Source of the DNA: CAZRXG01 sp964603985
Lineage (GTDB): Bacteria; Chloroflexota; Anaerolineae; Aggregatilineales; UBA3940
Direction: 5' to 3'
Assembly: GCA_964603985.1 (NCBI GenBank)
Contig: CAZRXG010000003.1
Coordinates: 184,664 to 248,663, forward strand
Length of the DNA: 64,000 nucleotides
The position numbers were made by a program, and so were the translations under genes. The notes under the pieces are model-generated. The model searched no databases and was not told the origin of the DNA. It saw only the letters and a program-made list of their open reading frames with translations. The stretch's first letter is position 1. Every line of letters begins with the position of its first letter. Shown here in pieces: positions 25,286 through 34,331 of the stretch.

Positions 25286-26199
25286 ACGAAGGTCGACCAG
25301 CCTCCAATGGAGAAAATGTACCGCACGGTCCGCCACGAAATGGGGCGACGTGCGGCGAGCAGGTCTCCCCACTCACGGCGCAAAGTTCGGAAAAAATCAC
25401 CGATCATGGCTCGATGAAAGCGGAAAGACCACAGCATACGTCCAATCCGGAAGGTGAGTATCGTCAGAAGGAAGGGAAACGGGATCAGGCGCAGCGCGGC
25501 CCGCACCCGGTTAAGGTTGCAGTGGTAGGGCATGGTGTTCCGCGCCCCGACGACGCGGCCCTGAGTCGCGCGGAAATGGGTGGCCGTGATCCCCGAATCG
25601 TATAAAATGGTGTGCCCGGCATCAATGATGCGCAAGGCAAGCTCGTAGGCTCCCATGCAATACAAAAAATCGGAAGGATAACCACCCACCTGATCGTATA
25701 CCACCTTGGGGATGGCAACCTGCCCTTCCCAAAAAGCCGGGACTTCCATAAGTTCGGTGCTGAGGGGATTGCGCCGCGCCGGGTAGGGCAATTGGTGAAA
25801 GATGGTCTGTTCGCCATCGGGATAAACGCAGCGAAAAGTCACCGCGCCACAGGCGGGAAACCGTTCAAATGTGGCGAGAATGCGCGAGGTGGCATCCTCT
25901 TCGTTGAGCGGTTGGTCATCGTCAAGGAAGATAAGGATTTCACCGGTGGCATATCTGACGCCATGGTTACGCCCTTCCATCGCCCCTAAATTCCGGCCGG
26001 GTGAGATGAGGGCCGCCGTGATTTGATCGTCCTGGACATGGCGCAGAATATCTTCACTCAGGTCATCTCCATTATCAACCAGGATAACTTCAAGTGGGCG
26101 ATGGTTTTGCATCCGGATGGATTGCAGACAGCCAGGCAAGTAATCCGGGCGTTTGTGAGTGATAACGATATAAGTTACCGGGGTAGACTGCTCTGTCAC
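25282..26199 (-). CDS. Family 2 glycosyltransferase
   Basis: About 305 residues with a GT-A fold. The start VTYIVITHKRPDYLPGCLQS, the nucleotide-binding strand LEVILVDNGDD and the metal-binding DxD-like IFLDDDQPLN are clear. A hydrophobic stretch near residue 240 (LIPFPFLLTILTF) may be membrane-associated. I chose the GTG at 26199 because it overlaps the sulfotransferase stop as GTGA; GTG at 26217 or 26220 are alternatives, and there is no ATG nearby. Couples nucleotide sugar to a glycan acceptor; specificity not predictable. Confidence 0.87.
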   Translation of the reverse strand: MTEQSTPVTYIVITHKRPDYLPGCLQSIRMQNHRPLEVILVDNGDDLSEDILRHVQDDQITAALISPGRNLGAMEGRNHGVRYATGEILIFLDDDQPLNEEDATSRILATFERFPACGAVTFRCVYPDGEQTIFHQLPYPARRNPLSTELMEVPAFWEGQVAIPKVVYDQVGGYPSDFLYCMGAYELALRIIDAGHTILYDSGITATHFRATQGRVVGARNTMPYHCNLNRVRAALRLIPFPFLLTILTFRIGRMLWSFRFHRAMIGDFFRTLRREWGDLLAARRPISWRTVRYIFSIGGWSTFV

Positions 26200-27119
26200 G
26201 GTTTGTACCCGTACCACCACAACAGCGGCAGCGTAAGCGCAGTCACGACTCGCCTATCGCCCGACGACATACTTTCTTTCCATTCATAATCAGGTTTCAA
26301 TTCTATCGTACCTTGCCGAAAGCGCATTGGATTACCACCAACGGCGTGGTCACCTTCCAGATCGATCTTGTGTCCCTGTATGATCTTCGTTCCATCCAGC
26401 GTCTCACCAAAGACGGCAGACATCGCCATCAGACTGGACACCGGATCGGCGACGAAATCTTCATAACGAACACGTATGTACGGTTTGCCGGTGAGGCGTA
26501 TCAGATCGCTTCCCAGATTGCGATAACTCCACGAGATCGCGCTGCGCACGGGATCATACCGGCCCATATAATCCTCATCCTGCGGGGAGCGTTTCTTAAC
26601 ACGCCTCCACGAGTAGGCAACCGCACGACTATCCCTTACCAGATGAACGACACGTAGATCGATCTCCGGGAGTCTACACAAGAGAAAAGCCATCGAGGCG
26701 TCTTTGCTGCCATCGACGATTATCCGCGCTCCCGATACCTCCCGGATGGCCCGGTAGAGCTTAAGGAGGTGCCGGGTGTAGGTGTCGCGCAACCGACCAA
26801 ATCCAGAACGCTTTCCGGCAAACAGTATCTGCGGAATGCGGTAGAAGCGATCAACAGTGTCGCTTAACGCTGCAACGTGCTCAAAATTCGTTGCTTCCCG
26901 GTCGAACGCCCTGTCAATCACGCGGCTCCAAAACGCGCACCTATTAAACGGCTCACCGCAGCCACACTGCTGCCCATCGACGAGACTTTTGCGCCATATC
27001 CAGCGGATCTCTCCCACCGAGATCGTATCATCAAACCGGCCCAACATACGGGCCAACAAGGTACTGCCACTTCGGCCTGCCCCGGCAATAAAGATAATTT
27101 TCAGTCGATTGTCACCCAT
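26196..27119 (-). CDS. Sulfotransferase (PAPS-dependent)
   Basis: 307 residues. The 5'-phosphosulfate-binding loop FIAGAGRSGSTLLARML (residues 10-26) and the 3'-phosphate-binding segment VVHLVRDSRAVAYSW (near 175) are those of carbohydrate-type sulfotransferases, which move sulfate from PAPS to a sugar hydroxyl. A cysteine-rich piece (GQQCGCGEPFNRCAFW) near 50-65 is common in the bacterial branch. The gene lies inside the glycan operon, and cysC (35232), which makes PAPS, is at the other end of the same block. A sulfated surface polysaccharide is the natural reading. Confidence 0.87.
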   Translation of the reverse strand: MGDNRLKIIFIAGAGRSGSTLLARMLGRFDDTISVGEIRWIWRKSLVDGQQCGCGEPFNRCAFWSRVIDRAFDREATNFEHVAALSDTVDRFYRIPQILFAGKRSGFGRLRDTYTRHLLKLYRAIREVSGARIIVDGSKDASMAFLLCRLPEIDLRVVHLVRDSRAVAYSWRRVKKRSPQDEDYMGRYDPVRSAISWSYRNLGSDLIRLTGKPYIRVRYEDFVADPVSSLMAMSAVFGETLDGTKIIQGHKIDLEGDHAVGGNPMRFRQGTIELKPDYEWKESMSSGDRRVVTALTLPLLWWYGYKP

Positions 27120-27143
27120 ACAAGGTTACGCCTGTACAACCAT

Positions 27144-27731
27144 TCAGATCTCAATTACAGATTCATCAGGGAGAGCTGCCGGAAGGGGCCTGCCATTCAC
27201 CCCACCATACTTCCCGGCTGATTCCAATCTTCGATAATGCTCCTCATCACGATAAGTGATGATGCGCGCCGGCTGAGATCCTACAATAGCCATCGACGGT
27301 ATATCTTTCGCAACGACCGTTCCCGCCCCAATGATTGCCCCTTCACCAATTGTAACACCCGGAGTGATGGTAACATTGATGCCAATCCACACGTTTTTCT
27401 CAATGACCACCGGCTTTCTGATCACGGTGTGGTCATAGGGCAAAGCATCTCCCATGTAGTTGTGATTGATTGTGTAGAGGGTGAGATTGCGAGAAATATG
27501 CACGTTATCACCGATTTTCAAACCACCCTCCGCCCGGATAAAGGCACCCCGATTGATATGTACATTACTGCCAATTTCTGCAAATTGGGGTGAGGATATA
27601 TAAAAAGGGTGATAGAGGTAATTATTCGTCCCAAAGGCCGCAAAGCGGTGTTTTAGGCCCGCTGTAGTGAGTTTATCCATGACGTGCTGATATATCACAT
27701 GGAATTGTCTCAAGAGAGCATAAAGCAACAT
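27144..27731 (-). CDS. Left-handed beta-helix acyltransferase (hexapeptide repeat, WbbJ/LacA type)
   Basis: About 195 residues. Hexapeptide repeats run from about 60 to 165 (IGSNVHINRGAFIRAEGG, IGDNVHISRNLTLYTINH, VWIGINVTITPGVTIGEG, AIIGAGTVVAKDIPSMAIVG). The catalytic histidine is expected in the TINHNY loop. The ATG at 27731 has GGAGG eight bases upstream and is preferred to the first start in the frame at 27767. Such enzymes O-acetylate sugars with acetyl-CoA. Position between the sulfotransferase and the flippase suggests decoration of the same glycan. Confidence 0.86.
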   Translation of the reverse strand: MLLYALLRQFHVIYQHVMDKLTTAGLKHRFAAFGTNNYLYHPFYISSPQFAEIGSNVHINRGAFIRAEGGLKIGDNVHISRNLTLYTINHNYMGDALPYDHTVIRKPVVIEKNVWIGINVTITPGVTIGEGAIIGAGTVVAKDIPSMAIVGSQPARIITYRDEEHYRRLESAGKYGGVNGRPLPAALPDESVIEI

Positions 27732-27844
27732 CCCGCTGACCTCCATGCCTGGGACAGGTGCGCCCATTCAATACGCGAACGTTCGAGTCAGAGAAGGGCC
27801 CAGGGAGCTTACGATTTACCTGAAGCAACTTGGGCCACGCTATG

Positions 27845-29317
27845 CTAGCGTTTCTGTCCCGAGGTGCGTATGCGTCCCAGAAAAACCGCCTTCAGATTAG
27901 AAAAGAACGCCCGCAGTTCACGGTAATCCAACGCCACCATGATAACACTATATGTTATGAGATAAATTCCACTCTTGACGGCCAACAGAACGACTGCACC
28001 GGCATTCACCAGAGACCCTACGCCATGAGTAAGGAGCAAGGCGATCAGCAATGACAACCCCGGCGCAGCCAACAATTTTACAAGAGAATAATCAACATAT
28101 TTGCGAGCCTGCCAGAGCATAAAGACGATGCCTATCACGACCATGCAGTCTACGGCCAGCGCGACGCCGATAAGACCCAGAACCGGGCCTAAAAGAAAAA
28201 TCAGCGACATCATGATAACCAACTGCATCAAGCGTGCCCTGACGAGCTGCTCCGGACGACCGACGGCGATGAAAAGATAAGCGATGATCTTCTTCAGCGG
28301 ATCAAGGATGGTAAATACCAGCATCAACTGGAAGACCGGAATCATCGGACGCCATTTATCACCCAGTGCAACCGGGATAAGCTCCGACGAGGTGGCATTG
28401 AGTAGACCGGCGAGCAAGAAGCCAAACCAGATGAGATAAGAGGCGAATTGATGGAAAACGCGGGATAGCTGTTCCCGCTTATCTTTCAATTCAGCATACG
28501 CGGCGATAGCCACCACGTCAACGGGCATTGCGACGATTGCGCTTGGATAACGGGCAAGTGTGTATGCCCGGTCGTAAAACCCCATCGCCTCATTTCCTAA
28601 TCGAAAGCCCGTCCATAAATCATCGAGGCGATCTAACGCCGTCGCAAGCAATGTGGCTGCCAGCGTATGCCGCCCAAAGCCAAGATAATATTTGACCACA
28701 GCGGGCTTCCAAAGCAATCTGGGTTTCCATACCGGCTTCCAGAAGTGCAGAACGACGAAACAAAAAACGGCGTCGACAATATTACTGGAGAGCAAGGCCC
28801 ACATTTCAAACCCACCCCAGGCCAGCCCAATGCTGACGATTGGGGTGAACACCGAATTCCAAATTTCGATCTGTGCGAGTTTGCGATGGTCAATGCGGCG
28901 ATTGACAATTAAACGTGCCGTCTGTGTAAAATGTCTGGCCCCGGTCGTCACCACTATGACCAGGAGAGCCAGTCGGTAAGAACCGTCAGGTGTAAGCAGC
29001 AAAGTCCCCGCTATCATCACCAGGGACCAGATCAATATCAGAATAGTCTTGAGTGTAAAATGGACGGCAGCCGCTTGCTTTTCGTCCTCAGTTTCCGGTG
29101 CATGATGCAAAAATGCATGGTCGATACCAAAATCAACAAAAATACTGCTCAACGCCACAATGGAAGAAACCACCCCATAGATGCCAAACGTCCTGACTTG
29201 CAGCATCCGGGCCAGCACTGTGACGAGAACCAGGCTGCTGATCGACTTGACGACAATGCCAACCCCTCGCCACCCGGCAGATTTCGCACTGCGATGTAAG
29301 ACACTATCACCAGACAT
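27845..29317 (-). CDS. Oligosaccharide flippase (Wzx/MVF-type lipopolysaccharide biosynthesis protein)
   Basis: 490 residues with 12-14 membrane helices across the whole length. The N-terminus (SAGWRGVGIVVKSISSLVLV, then RTFGIYGVVSSIVALSSIFVDFGI) is the standard start of polysaccharide flippases. It would turn undecaprenyl-linked repeat units across the membrane for the GT39-type enzymes and a polymerase. The ATG at 29317 is preferred; GTG at 29320 is one codon earlier. Confidence 0.88.
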   Translation of the reverse strand: MSGDSVLHRSAKSAGWRGVGIVVKSISSLVLVTVLARMLQVRTFGIYGVVSSIVALSSIFVDFGIDHAFLHHAPETEDEKQAAAVHFTLKTILILIWSLVMIAGTLLLTPDGSYRLALLVIVVTTGARHFTQTARLIVNRRIDHRKLAQIEIWNSVFTPIVSIGLAWGGFEMWALLSSNIVDAVFCFVVLHFWKPVWKPRLLWKPAVVKYYLGFGRHTLAATLLATALDRLDDLWTGFRLGNEAMGFYDRAYTLARYPSAIVAMPVDVVAIAAYAELKDKREQLSRVFHQFASYLIWFGFLLAGLLNATSSELIPVALGDKWRPMIPVFQLMLVFTILDPLKKIIAYLFIAVGRPEQLVRARLMQLVIMMSLIFLLGPVLGLIGVALAVDCMVVIGIVFMLWQARKYVDYSLVKLLAAPGLSLLIALLLTHGVGSLVNAGAVVLLAVKSGIYLITYSVIMVALDYRELRAFFSNLKAVFLGRIRTSGQKR

Positions 29318-29443
29318 CACACTGGATCACTTTCCGCAGTCAGCCAATGAGAAGATGGCACCGGTGCCCGGCGAAGATGATCGGGCTGACGACGAGCGGG
29401 ACCCACTTCTGTATAAAGGCGCGTGGCTTCGGGCCGAGCTTCT

Positions 29444-30469
29444 TCATACGTCGACATCAGCATCCGGTCGGGCATCCCTACGCCCCGCGACCAGCAATCC
29501 CCACACCACCCCTGCAATGAACGCGCCCACCGCCGGCGGCAGCAGAACCACCACGAGCAGCACGTCGGACGGGCGTGCAGCCAGGTACAGACCGGCCCCA
29601 AACAACAGCAGCAGGGCCAGCGCGAGCACGAGCAGCAATGTTCGCCCCGGCCCGATGAGCACGGCCAGGGCGACCAACCCAACCAGTCCGACGAGGGCCG
29701 TTGCCAGCGCAGCGACCCACAACCCATAAAGCGGCCCGCCCCGGCGCAGGTAATACGAGGCGAAGCGCGGCCCACGCATGAACAGGTGGTGAAGGACATC
29801 GCTCATGCGCTCGCGTTGCAGGTAAGTGACGGTGATGTCGCCACGCATCAGGAGCGGCTTCTGCGCGACCATTGCCCGCAGGATGGGGATGTCATCGTGC
29901 GCGTGCCGGGAACGGTTCTCCGGCTGGCAGGCCAGCCATAAGTCACGCGGGCAGGCGAGGGCAGTCGTCCCCTTGGCAGCACGCTCGAAGTTATCCGGCG
30001 TCAGGTAAAAGGGATCACGTTGGGCGGCCTCCTCAGGCGTCAGCGGGATGGGCGGGCGATAATAGCGCCGCCGTATCAGCACAAACATCCGGTTGAACCA
30101 CCCCCGGCCCTCACCCCGTGCGTCCACGAAGAAATACTGGGGCAGGTACTCGACTTCCGCAATGCGCTGCAGCCCATCGGCGGGGAACAGCACCCGGCTG
30201 TCAACGAACACCAGCGTGTCATAAGCGGCAACCTGTGCACCTGTGTTGCGGGCCACGATGCGCCCCTGATTGTGCCCCAACCGGATCAGGCGGGCGGGAA
30301 ACCGCTCCGCGATGGCGGCACTGTCGTCGGTCGAACCATCGTCCACCACCACGACCTCGTAGCAGTTGGCCGGGTACTCCTGCTGCGTGAGGTGCGTCAG
30401 GCAATCGGCCAACGTCTCGGCCCCATTGTAAACCGGCACGATGATCGAGTAGGTGGGGCACTCAGCCAT
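29444..30469 (-). CDS. Family 2 glycosyltransferase with C-terminal membrane helices
   Basis: 341 residues. The GT-A core has YSIIVPVYNGAETLADCL, VVVVDDGSTDDSAAIAE and FVDSRVLFPADGL, where DSR replaces the usual DxD. The last 100 residues form about three membrane helices (LATALVGLVGLVALAVLIG, LVLALALLLLFGAGLYLAA, VLLPPAVGAFIAGVVWGLL). The ATG at 30469 forms a TGATG junction with the epimerase stop; GTG at 30472 is possible. Confidence 0.86.
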   Translation of the reverse strand: MAECPTYSIIVPVYNGAETLADCLTHLTQQEYPANCYEVVVVDDGSTDDSAAIAERFPARLIRLGHNQGRIVARNTGAQVAAYDTLVFVDSRVLFPADGLQRIAEVEYLPQYFFVDARGEGRGWFNRMFVLIRRRYYRPPIPLTPEEAAQRDPFYLTPDNFERAAKGTTALACPRDLWLACQPENRSRHAHDDIPILRAMVAQKPLLMRGDITVTYLQRERMSDVLHHLFMRGPRFASYYLRRGGPLYGLWVAALATALVGLVGLVALAVLIGPGRTLLLVLALALLLLFGAGLYLAARPSDVLLVVVLLPPAVGAFIAGVVWGLLVAGRRDARPDADVDV

Positions 30470-31614
30470 CACGATTCGGTTTCAACTTGAGTGGGCATCC
30501 ATTCGAGCAATGTATCAACGAGACGCGCCGAGGGGGAAGCCGCCTGGGGCGACCGCTTGGGTTGGCGGCGGTAAGCATCGTAGTGGTCGAGGAAAGCCCG
30601 GATGCGTTCCTGGTCAAAGCCTCCCAGAACCGCATTTTCGCCGACCCCCTCTTCATGCTCAGTGCGGGCCCGGAGAATAAGGCAAGGCGCACCTAGAACA
30701 TAGGCCTCTTCCTGGATGGAGCCACCATCGGTGACAATAAACTCAGCATGATCCAGCAGGGCGACAAAGCTCAAATAGGGCTGGAGGGGAAGAAGCTCAA
30801 TCCGGTCGTCATCTTCAAGCTGTGACAGAAGCTTGAAGCGCCTGAGATAATGAAGCGTCGGGCTGTGCATGACAAACTTAAGTGGAAGGCGCTCGCCGAT
30901 CTGCCGGGCCCACCTGACAATCTGGGTAAGACGCTTTCTCGACCGGACAGTCTCGAAGCGGTGAATGCTCATAACGGCATACGCCTCACCGGTTGGGGCA
31001 AAACTGCTATCCTCGTTCATCCGGTGAGCATAGGCAACAGCATCTTCAATGGTGTTCGCCCCCAGGTAAATGACGGTGCCACCAATACGCATCGCAGCGA
31101 GGTTCTCCAGCGTGATTTCGGTGGGCGCAAAAAGCAGATTGGAGAAGCGCATGGCGATGATACGGATCAATTCCTCAGGGAACGGGTCGAGCAGGTTGAA
31201 ACTGCGATAACCTGCTTCGATGTGGGCGACAGATAATCCGGCCTGTTTAGCCATGAGCAGAGACACCAAAGTGGTGACGGTGTCACCATGGATCAGGCAG
31301 ACCCCCTTCTGATTACCAAAGACCGTTTCTCGGATGCGGCGCGGCTCGGCGACGATTGACCAAAGCAGCCCGGCCAACCAGACGAGAGCCTGACCCGGCG
31401 TGCTGATGTTCTCCTGTCCGCTGTGGAGAGCAACATCAGGCCTGGGGAGCCTGAAGGCTTCGAGCAAAGGGGGGATGCTGCCTGCGTGCTGCCCGGCATT
31501 AATCAGCCGGAAGGGGATGCCCCGCGACCGCATCTCCAGCATGATGGGAGCCATCTTAATCAACTGCGCCTTTGTGCCGATGAAAAAATGAATGTGAGGT
31601 GGTGAGGTCTGCAT
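30469..31614 (-). CDS. wbpI: UDP-N-acetylglucosamine 2-epimerase family, probable WbpI-type UDP-GlcNAc(3NAc)A 2-epimerase
   Basis: Non-hydrolysing 2-epimerase fold, about 381 residues. Seen: IHFFIGTKAQLIKMAPIMLE, the HGDTVTTLVSLLMA loop, HIEAGYRSFNLLDPFPEE (active-site His/Glu region) and TDGGSIQEEAYVLGAPCLIL. The sequence is clearly different from the second epimerase in the window (52818), a textbook WecB. Because it lies right after oxidoreductase, aminotransferase and acetyltransferase genes matching WbpB, WbpE and WbpD, I infer the last step to UDP-2,3-diacetamido-2,3-dideoxy-mannuronate. The ATG at 31614 is chosen for the family-like start MQTSPPHIHFFIGT; upstream ATGs at 31626 and 31632 are alternatives. 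Confidence 0.78.
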   Translation of the reverse strand: MQTSPPHIHFFIGTKAQLIKMAPIMLEMRSRGIPFRLINAGQHAGSIPPLLEAFRLPRPDVALHSGQENISTPGQALVWLAGLLWSIVAEPRRIRETVFGNQKGVCLIHGDTVTTLVSLLMAKQAGLSVAHIEAGYRSFNLLDPFPEELIRIIAMRFSNLLFAPTEITLENLAAMRIGGTVIYLGANTIEDAVAYAHRMNEDSSFAPTGEAYAVMSIHRFETVRSRKRLTQIVRWARQIGERLPLKFVMHSPTLHYLRRFKLLSQLEDDDRIELLPLQPYLSFVALLDHAEFIVTDGGSIQEEAYVLGAPCLILRARTEHEEGVGENAVLGGFDQERIRAFLDHYDAYRRQPKRSPQAASPSARLVDTLLEWMPTQVETES

Positions 31615-31648
31615 AGCCCTGGTCATCCACATGCAAGACCGAAATCGG

Positions 31649-32650
31649 TCACCTGCACGACACAACTCTGTGGGTAAGGCCCGATTCGATCAGCTTCTGT
31701 GCCAGGTTGAGCGTTTCAATTCCGTCACGCCCGCTCACGGGAGCCGGTCGCCCTTCCCGGACGGCTGCGACAAACGTTTCCAGCTCAACGTGAAGCGGCT
31801 CCCTCTTCTGAATCTGAATCTTGACCATGTCACCTTCACTGGGGCCACGCATCACACTGATAGCATCCCACTCGGCAGCGACGTTGGCATTTTTGTACCA
31901 GTACAGATCCTGGGCAATGTAGTCTATGAGATACATGCCCCCTCCACCGGTGACGGTCAACTGCCGGATCTTGGTGGGCGTGAGCCAATTGATGTCTAAC
32001 ACGCCGAGCACGTCATTGCTGAAGCGGATCAGGCCGGAAAGCAAATCTTCGTGGCTGCGATGCACCTTGCGGGTCACCTCGGCAAACAAACGCTCGACAT
32101 CAGCACCCAGCAAAAAACGCATCATGTCAATATCATGTGTAGCCAGGTCGAGGATAACACCGACATCTTGAATACGGGCCGGGAAAGGGCTGAGGCGGCG
32201 GGCGTGCATCTGGTAAAGCTGACCGAGTTCCCGCTCATCCAGCCGCCTCTTTACCTCAACAATAGCCGGATTGAAGCGTTCAATGTGCCCAACACTTAAA
32301 AGAACGCCATGCTGCTCGGCAAGCGCCGCGATCTGCTGCCCTTCTTCGATAGTTGCGGCAAGAGGTTTTTCCACCAGGGTATGAATGCCCCGCCGTATCG
32401 TCTCGGCGACAACTTCAGCGTGTAATCTGGTCGGAACGGCAACTGAGACGAGGTCGGGCTTTTGCTCATCGAGCATGACCCGGTACTCTGTATAAGCCTG
32501 GGCCAGCGTACCACGTGTGGCTCGCTCAAGCGCCTCCTGGTTCGTATCTGCGACGGCAACGAGGTCTACCCCCTCGATTGCTCTGTAGACACGAGCATGG
32601 TGTCGCCCCATCTGCCCAATGCCAACAACGGCAGCACGAAGTTCTGTCAT
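31649..32650 (-). CDS. wbpB: Gfo/Idh/MocA oxidoreductase, probable WbpB/WlbA-type UDP-sugar 3-dehydrogenase
   Basis: 333 residues. The N-terminal Rossmann fold starts AAVVGIGQMGRHHARVYRAI, and the signature VEKPLAATIEEGQQI contains the EKP lysine. WlbA/WbpB oxidises C3 of UDP-N-acetyl-glucuronic acid so that the aminotransferase can add nitrogen. Its stop overlaps the epimerase region by close spacing (34 bases), and its start overlaps the aminotransferase stop by four bases. Assignment to the Wbp pathway comes from the gene set; the fold alone is generic. Confidence 0.82.
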   Translation of the reverse strand: MTELRAAVVGIGQMGRHHARVYRAIEGVDLVAVADTNQEALERATRGTLAQAYTEYRVMLDEQKPDLVSVAVPTRLHAEVVAETIRRGIHTLVEKPLAATIEEGQQIAALAEQHGVLLSVGHIERFNPAIVEVKRRLDERELGQLYQMHARRLSPFPARIQDVGVILDLATHDIDMMRFLLGADVERLFAEVTRKVHRSHEDLLSGLIRFSNDVLGVLDINWLTPTKIRQLTVTGGGGMYLIDYIAQDLYWYKNANVAAEWDAISVMRGPSEGDMVKIQIQKREPLHVELETFVAAVREGRPAPVSGRDGIETLNLAQKLIESGLTHRVVSCR

Positions 32651-33720
32651 AGCCGGTTGACGACCTCTACGATCTGTTCCCGGTCGCCAGGCGAAAGCCA
32701 GGGATGCACCGGTAAGGAGATCACCTCCTGCGCCAATTGTTCGGTGACGGGCAGGGAAACCTCCCCCACGATTTCGCGGATGTGATTGTGCATGTGAGCG
32801 GGAATAGGATAGAAGATACCTGTCCCAACACCCTCATCATTCAGGTATTGCACGGCAGCATCGCGGTTTTGGTTGACACGGACGGTGTACTGGTGCCAGA
32901 CGTGCCGGTAACCCTCACGGACGGTGGGCGTAACCACCGACGTGATATGCCGGTTGAAGTAGGCTGCATTTTCACGCCGCCGCCGGGTGAGCTCATCGAG
33001 GCGATCCATCTGCGCCACTCCAATGGCAGCGTGGAGGTCACTGAGACGGAAGTTATAGCCTACAGTCTCGTAGTGGTAACGTTTGCGCATCCCATGATTG
33101 CGAAGCAGGCGGCACCGCTCGGCGAGGCCTTCCTCATCGGTGGTGATCATTCCCCCCTCACCGCACATGACGTTTTTGGTTGCATACAGACTGAAGCAGC
33201 CCGTCCCAAAGCTCCCGACGGGCTGCCCCTTGTATGCGGCCCCAACCGCCTGGGCCGCATCTTCGATGATAATCAGGTCATGTTTATCGGCGATGGACTG
33301 GAAGGCGTCCATATCACAAGGATAGCCGTAGAGATGAACCGGCATAACCACTCGCGTGCGGGGAGTGACGGCTGCTTCCACGAGCGCCGGATCGAGGTTG
33401 AAGGTCTCCGGGGCAATATCGACAAAGATCGGCTGCGCGCCCGTGAAGAGGATGCTGTTTACCGTGGCGATAAAGGTAAAGGCAGGCGTGATCACCTCAT
33501 CGCCGGGGCCAACGCCATGCGCCAGCAGCGCGACAATAAGCGCGGTTGTGCCATTGGACGTTGCCACTGCGTGCTCGACCCCACACAGCTCAGCAAAGCG
33601 TCTTTCAAGTTCTTTTACGTAAGAGCCTTGAGCGAGCATGCCGGAGTCCAACACGTTGAGAACGGCTTGTTTCTCCTCCTGCTCGATAAAGGGTTTAGAG
33701 ATAGGGATCATTTTACTCAT
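32647..33720 (-). CDS. wbpE: DegT/DnrJ/EryC1/StrS aminotransferase, probable WbpE type
   Basis: About 357 residues, a PLP enzyme of the sugar aminotransferase family. Seen: the start MIPISKPFIEQEEKQAVLNV, GDEVITPAFTFIATVNSIL, the PLP-phosphate region IIIEDAAQAVGAAYKG and the catalytic lysine in SLYATKNVMCGEGG. It would aminate the 3-keto sugar made by the neighbouring WbpB-like enzyme. The ATG at 33720 overlaps the acetyltransferase by eight bases, and GAGGG lies 14 bases upstream. ATG at 33723 or 33711 are alternatives; the long upstream extension in the frame is shadow. Confidence 0.85.
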   Translation of the reverse strand: MSKMIPISKPFIEQEEKQAVLNVLDSGMLAQGSYVKELERRFAELCGVEHAVATSNGTTALIVALLAHGVGPGDEVITPAFTFIATVNSILFTGAQPIFVDIAPETFNLDPALVEAAVTPRTRVVMPVHLYGYPCDMDAFQSIADKHDLIIIEDAAQAVGAAYKGQPVGSFGTGCFSLYATKNVMCGEGGMITTDEEGLAERCRLLRNHGMRKRYHYETVGYNFRLSDLHAAIGVAQMDRLDELTRRRRENAAYFNRHITSVVTPTVREGYRHVWHQYTVRVNQNRDAAVQYLNDEGVGTGIFYPIPAHMHNHIREIVGEVSLPVTEQLAQEVISLPVHPWLSPGDREQIVEVVNRL

Positions 33721-34291
33721 CATGAATGTGAAAACCCTCGCCACAGACGGGACATGTGTAAGTGGTTGAAGATTCGCGGGTGAGCTTCTCACCACAGGGG
33801 CATACGTAACCAACCAGCCGGGCCGGGTTGCCCCTCACCAGGCCATAATCAGGGACATCCTTGGTCACCACCGAACCGGCCCCAACCATTGCCCACCGGC
33901 CAACAATTGTACCACAGACGATGGTGGCATTAGCTCCCAGGGACGCGCCCTGTCTGACTATGGTGGTGCCTAAAACCCAATCATCCGCGCCTTTCAGGCT
34001 TCCGTCAGGATTGACCGCACGGGGGCGAAGGTCATTGGTAAAGCAGACGTGCGGGCCGACAAAAACGCCATCCTCAATCGTGACCCCATGATATATGGAG
34101 ACGTAATTCTGGATCTTGACGTTGTTCCCGATCCGGACGCCAGAATCAATGTAGACGCCTCTGGCGATCACGCAATCAGAACCAACCACCACCCCCTCCC
34201 GTATCTGGCACTGGTGCCAGACGCGGGTGTTGTCACCAATGGATGCTTCAGGGAAAACATCGGCAGTCGGGTGGATGACGGCTTTGGACAT
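33713..34291 (-). CDS. wbpD: Hexapeptide N-acetyltransferase, WbpD/WlbB type, with C-terminal zinc ribbon
   Basis: 192 residues. The left-handed beta helix spans about 5-150 (IHPTADVFPEASIGDNTRVW, IGNNVKIQNYVSIYHGVTIE, GASLGANATIVCGTIVGRWA). The FTNDLRPRA loop is the WlbB/WbpD signature for 3-N-acetylation of UDP-GlcNAc(3NH2)A. The last 30 residues are an added small metal-binding module, CPCGEKL then CPVCGEGF, not present in the P. aeruginosa enzyme. GGGGGG precedes the ATG at 34291. It overlaps the aminotransferase gene. Confidence 0.84.
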   Translation of the reverse strand: MSKAVIHPTADVFPEASIGDNTRVWHQCQIREGVVVGSDCVIARGVYIDSGVRIGNNVKIQNYVSIYHGVTIEDGVFVGPHVCFTNDLRPRAVNPDGSLKGADDWVLGTTIVRQGASLGANATIVCGTIVGRWAMVGAGSVVTKDVPDYGLVRGNPARLVGYVCPCGEKLTRESSTTYTCPVCGEGFHIHDE

Positions 34292-34331
34292 ATGCCCCCC
34301 TTTTCCTGAGTGGGCCGGGCGGCGACGTCAC

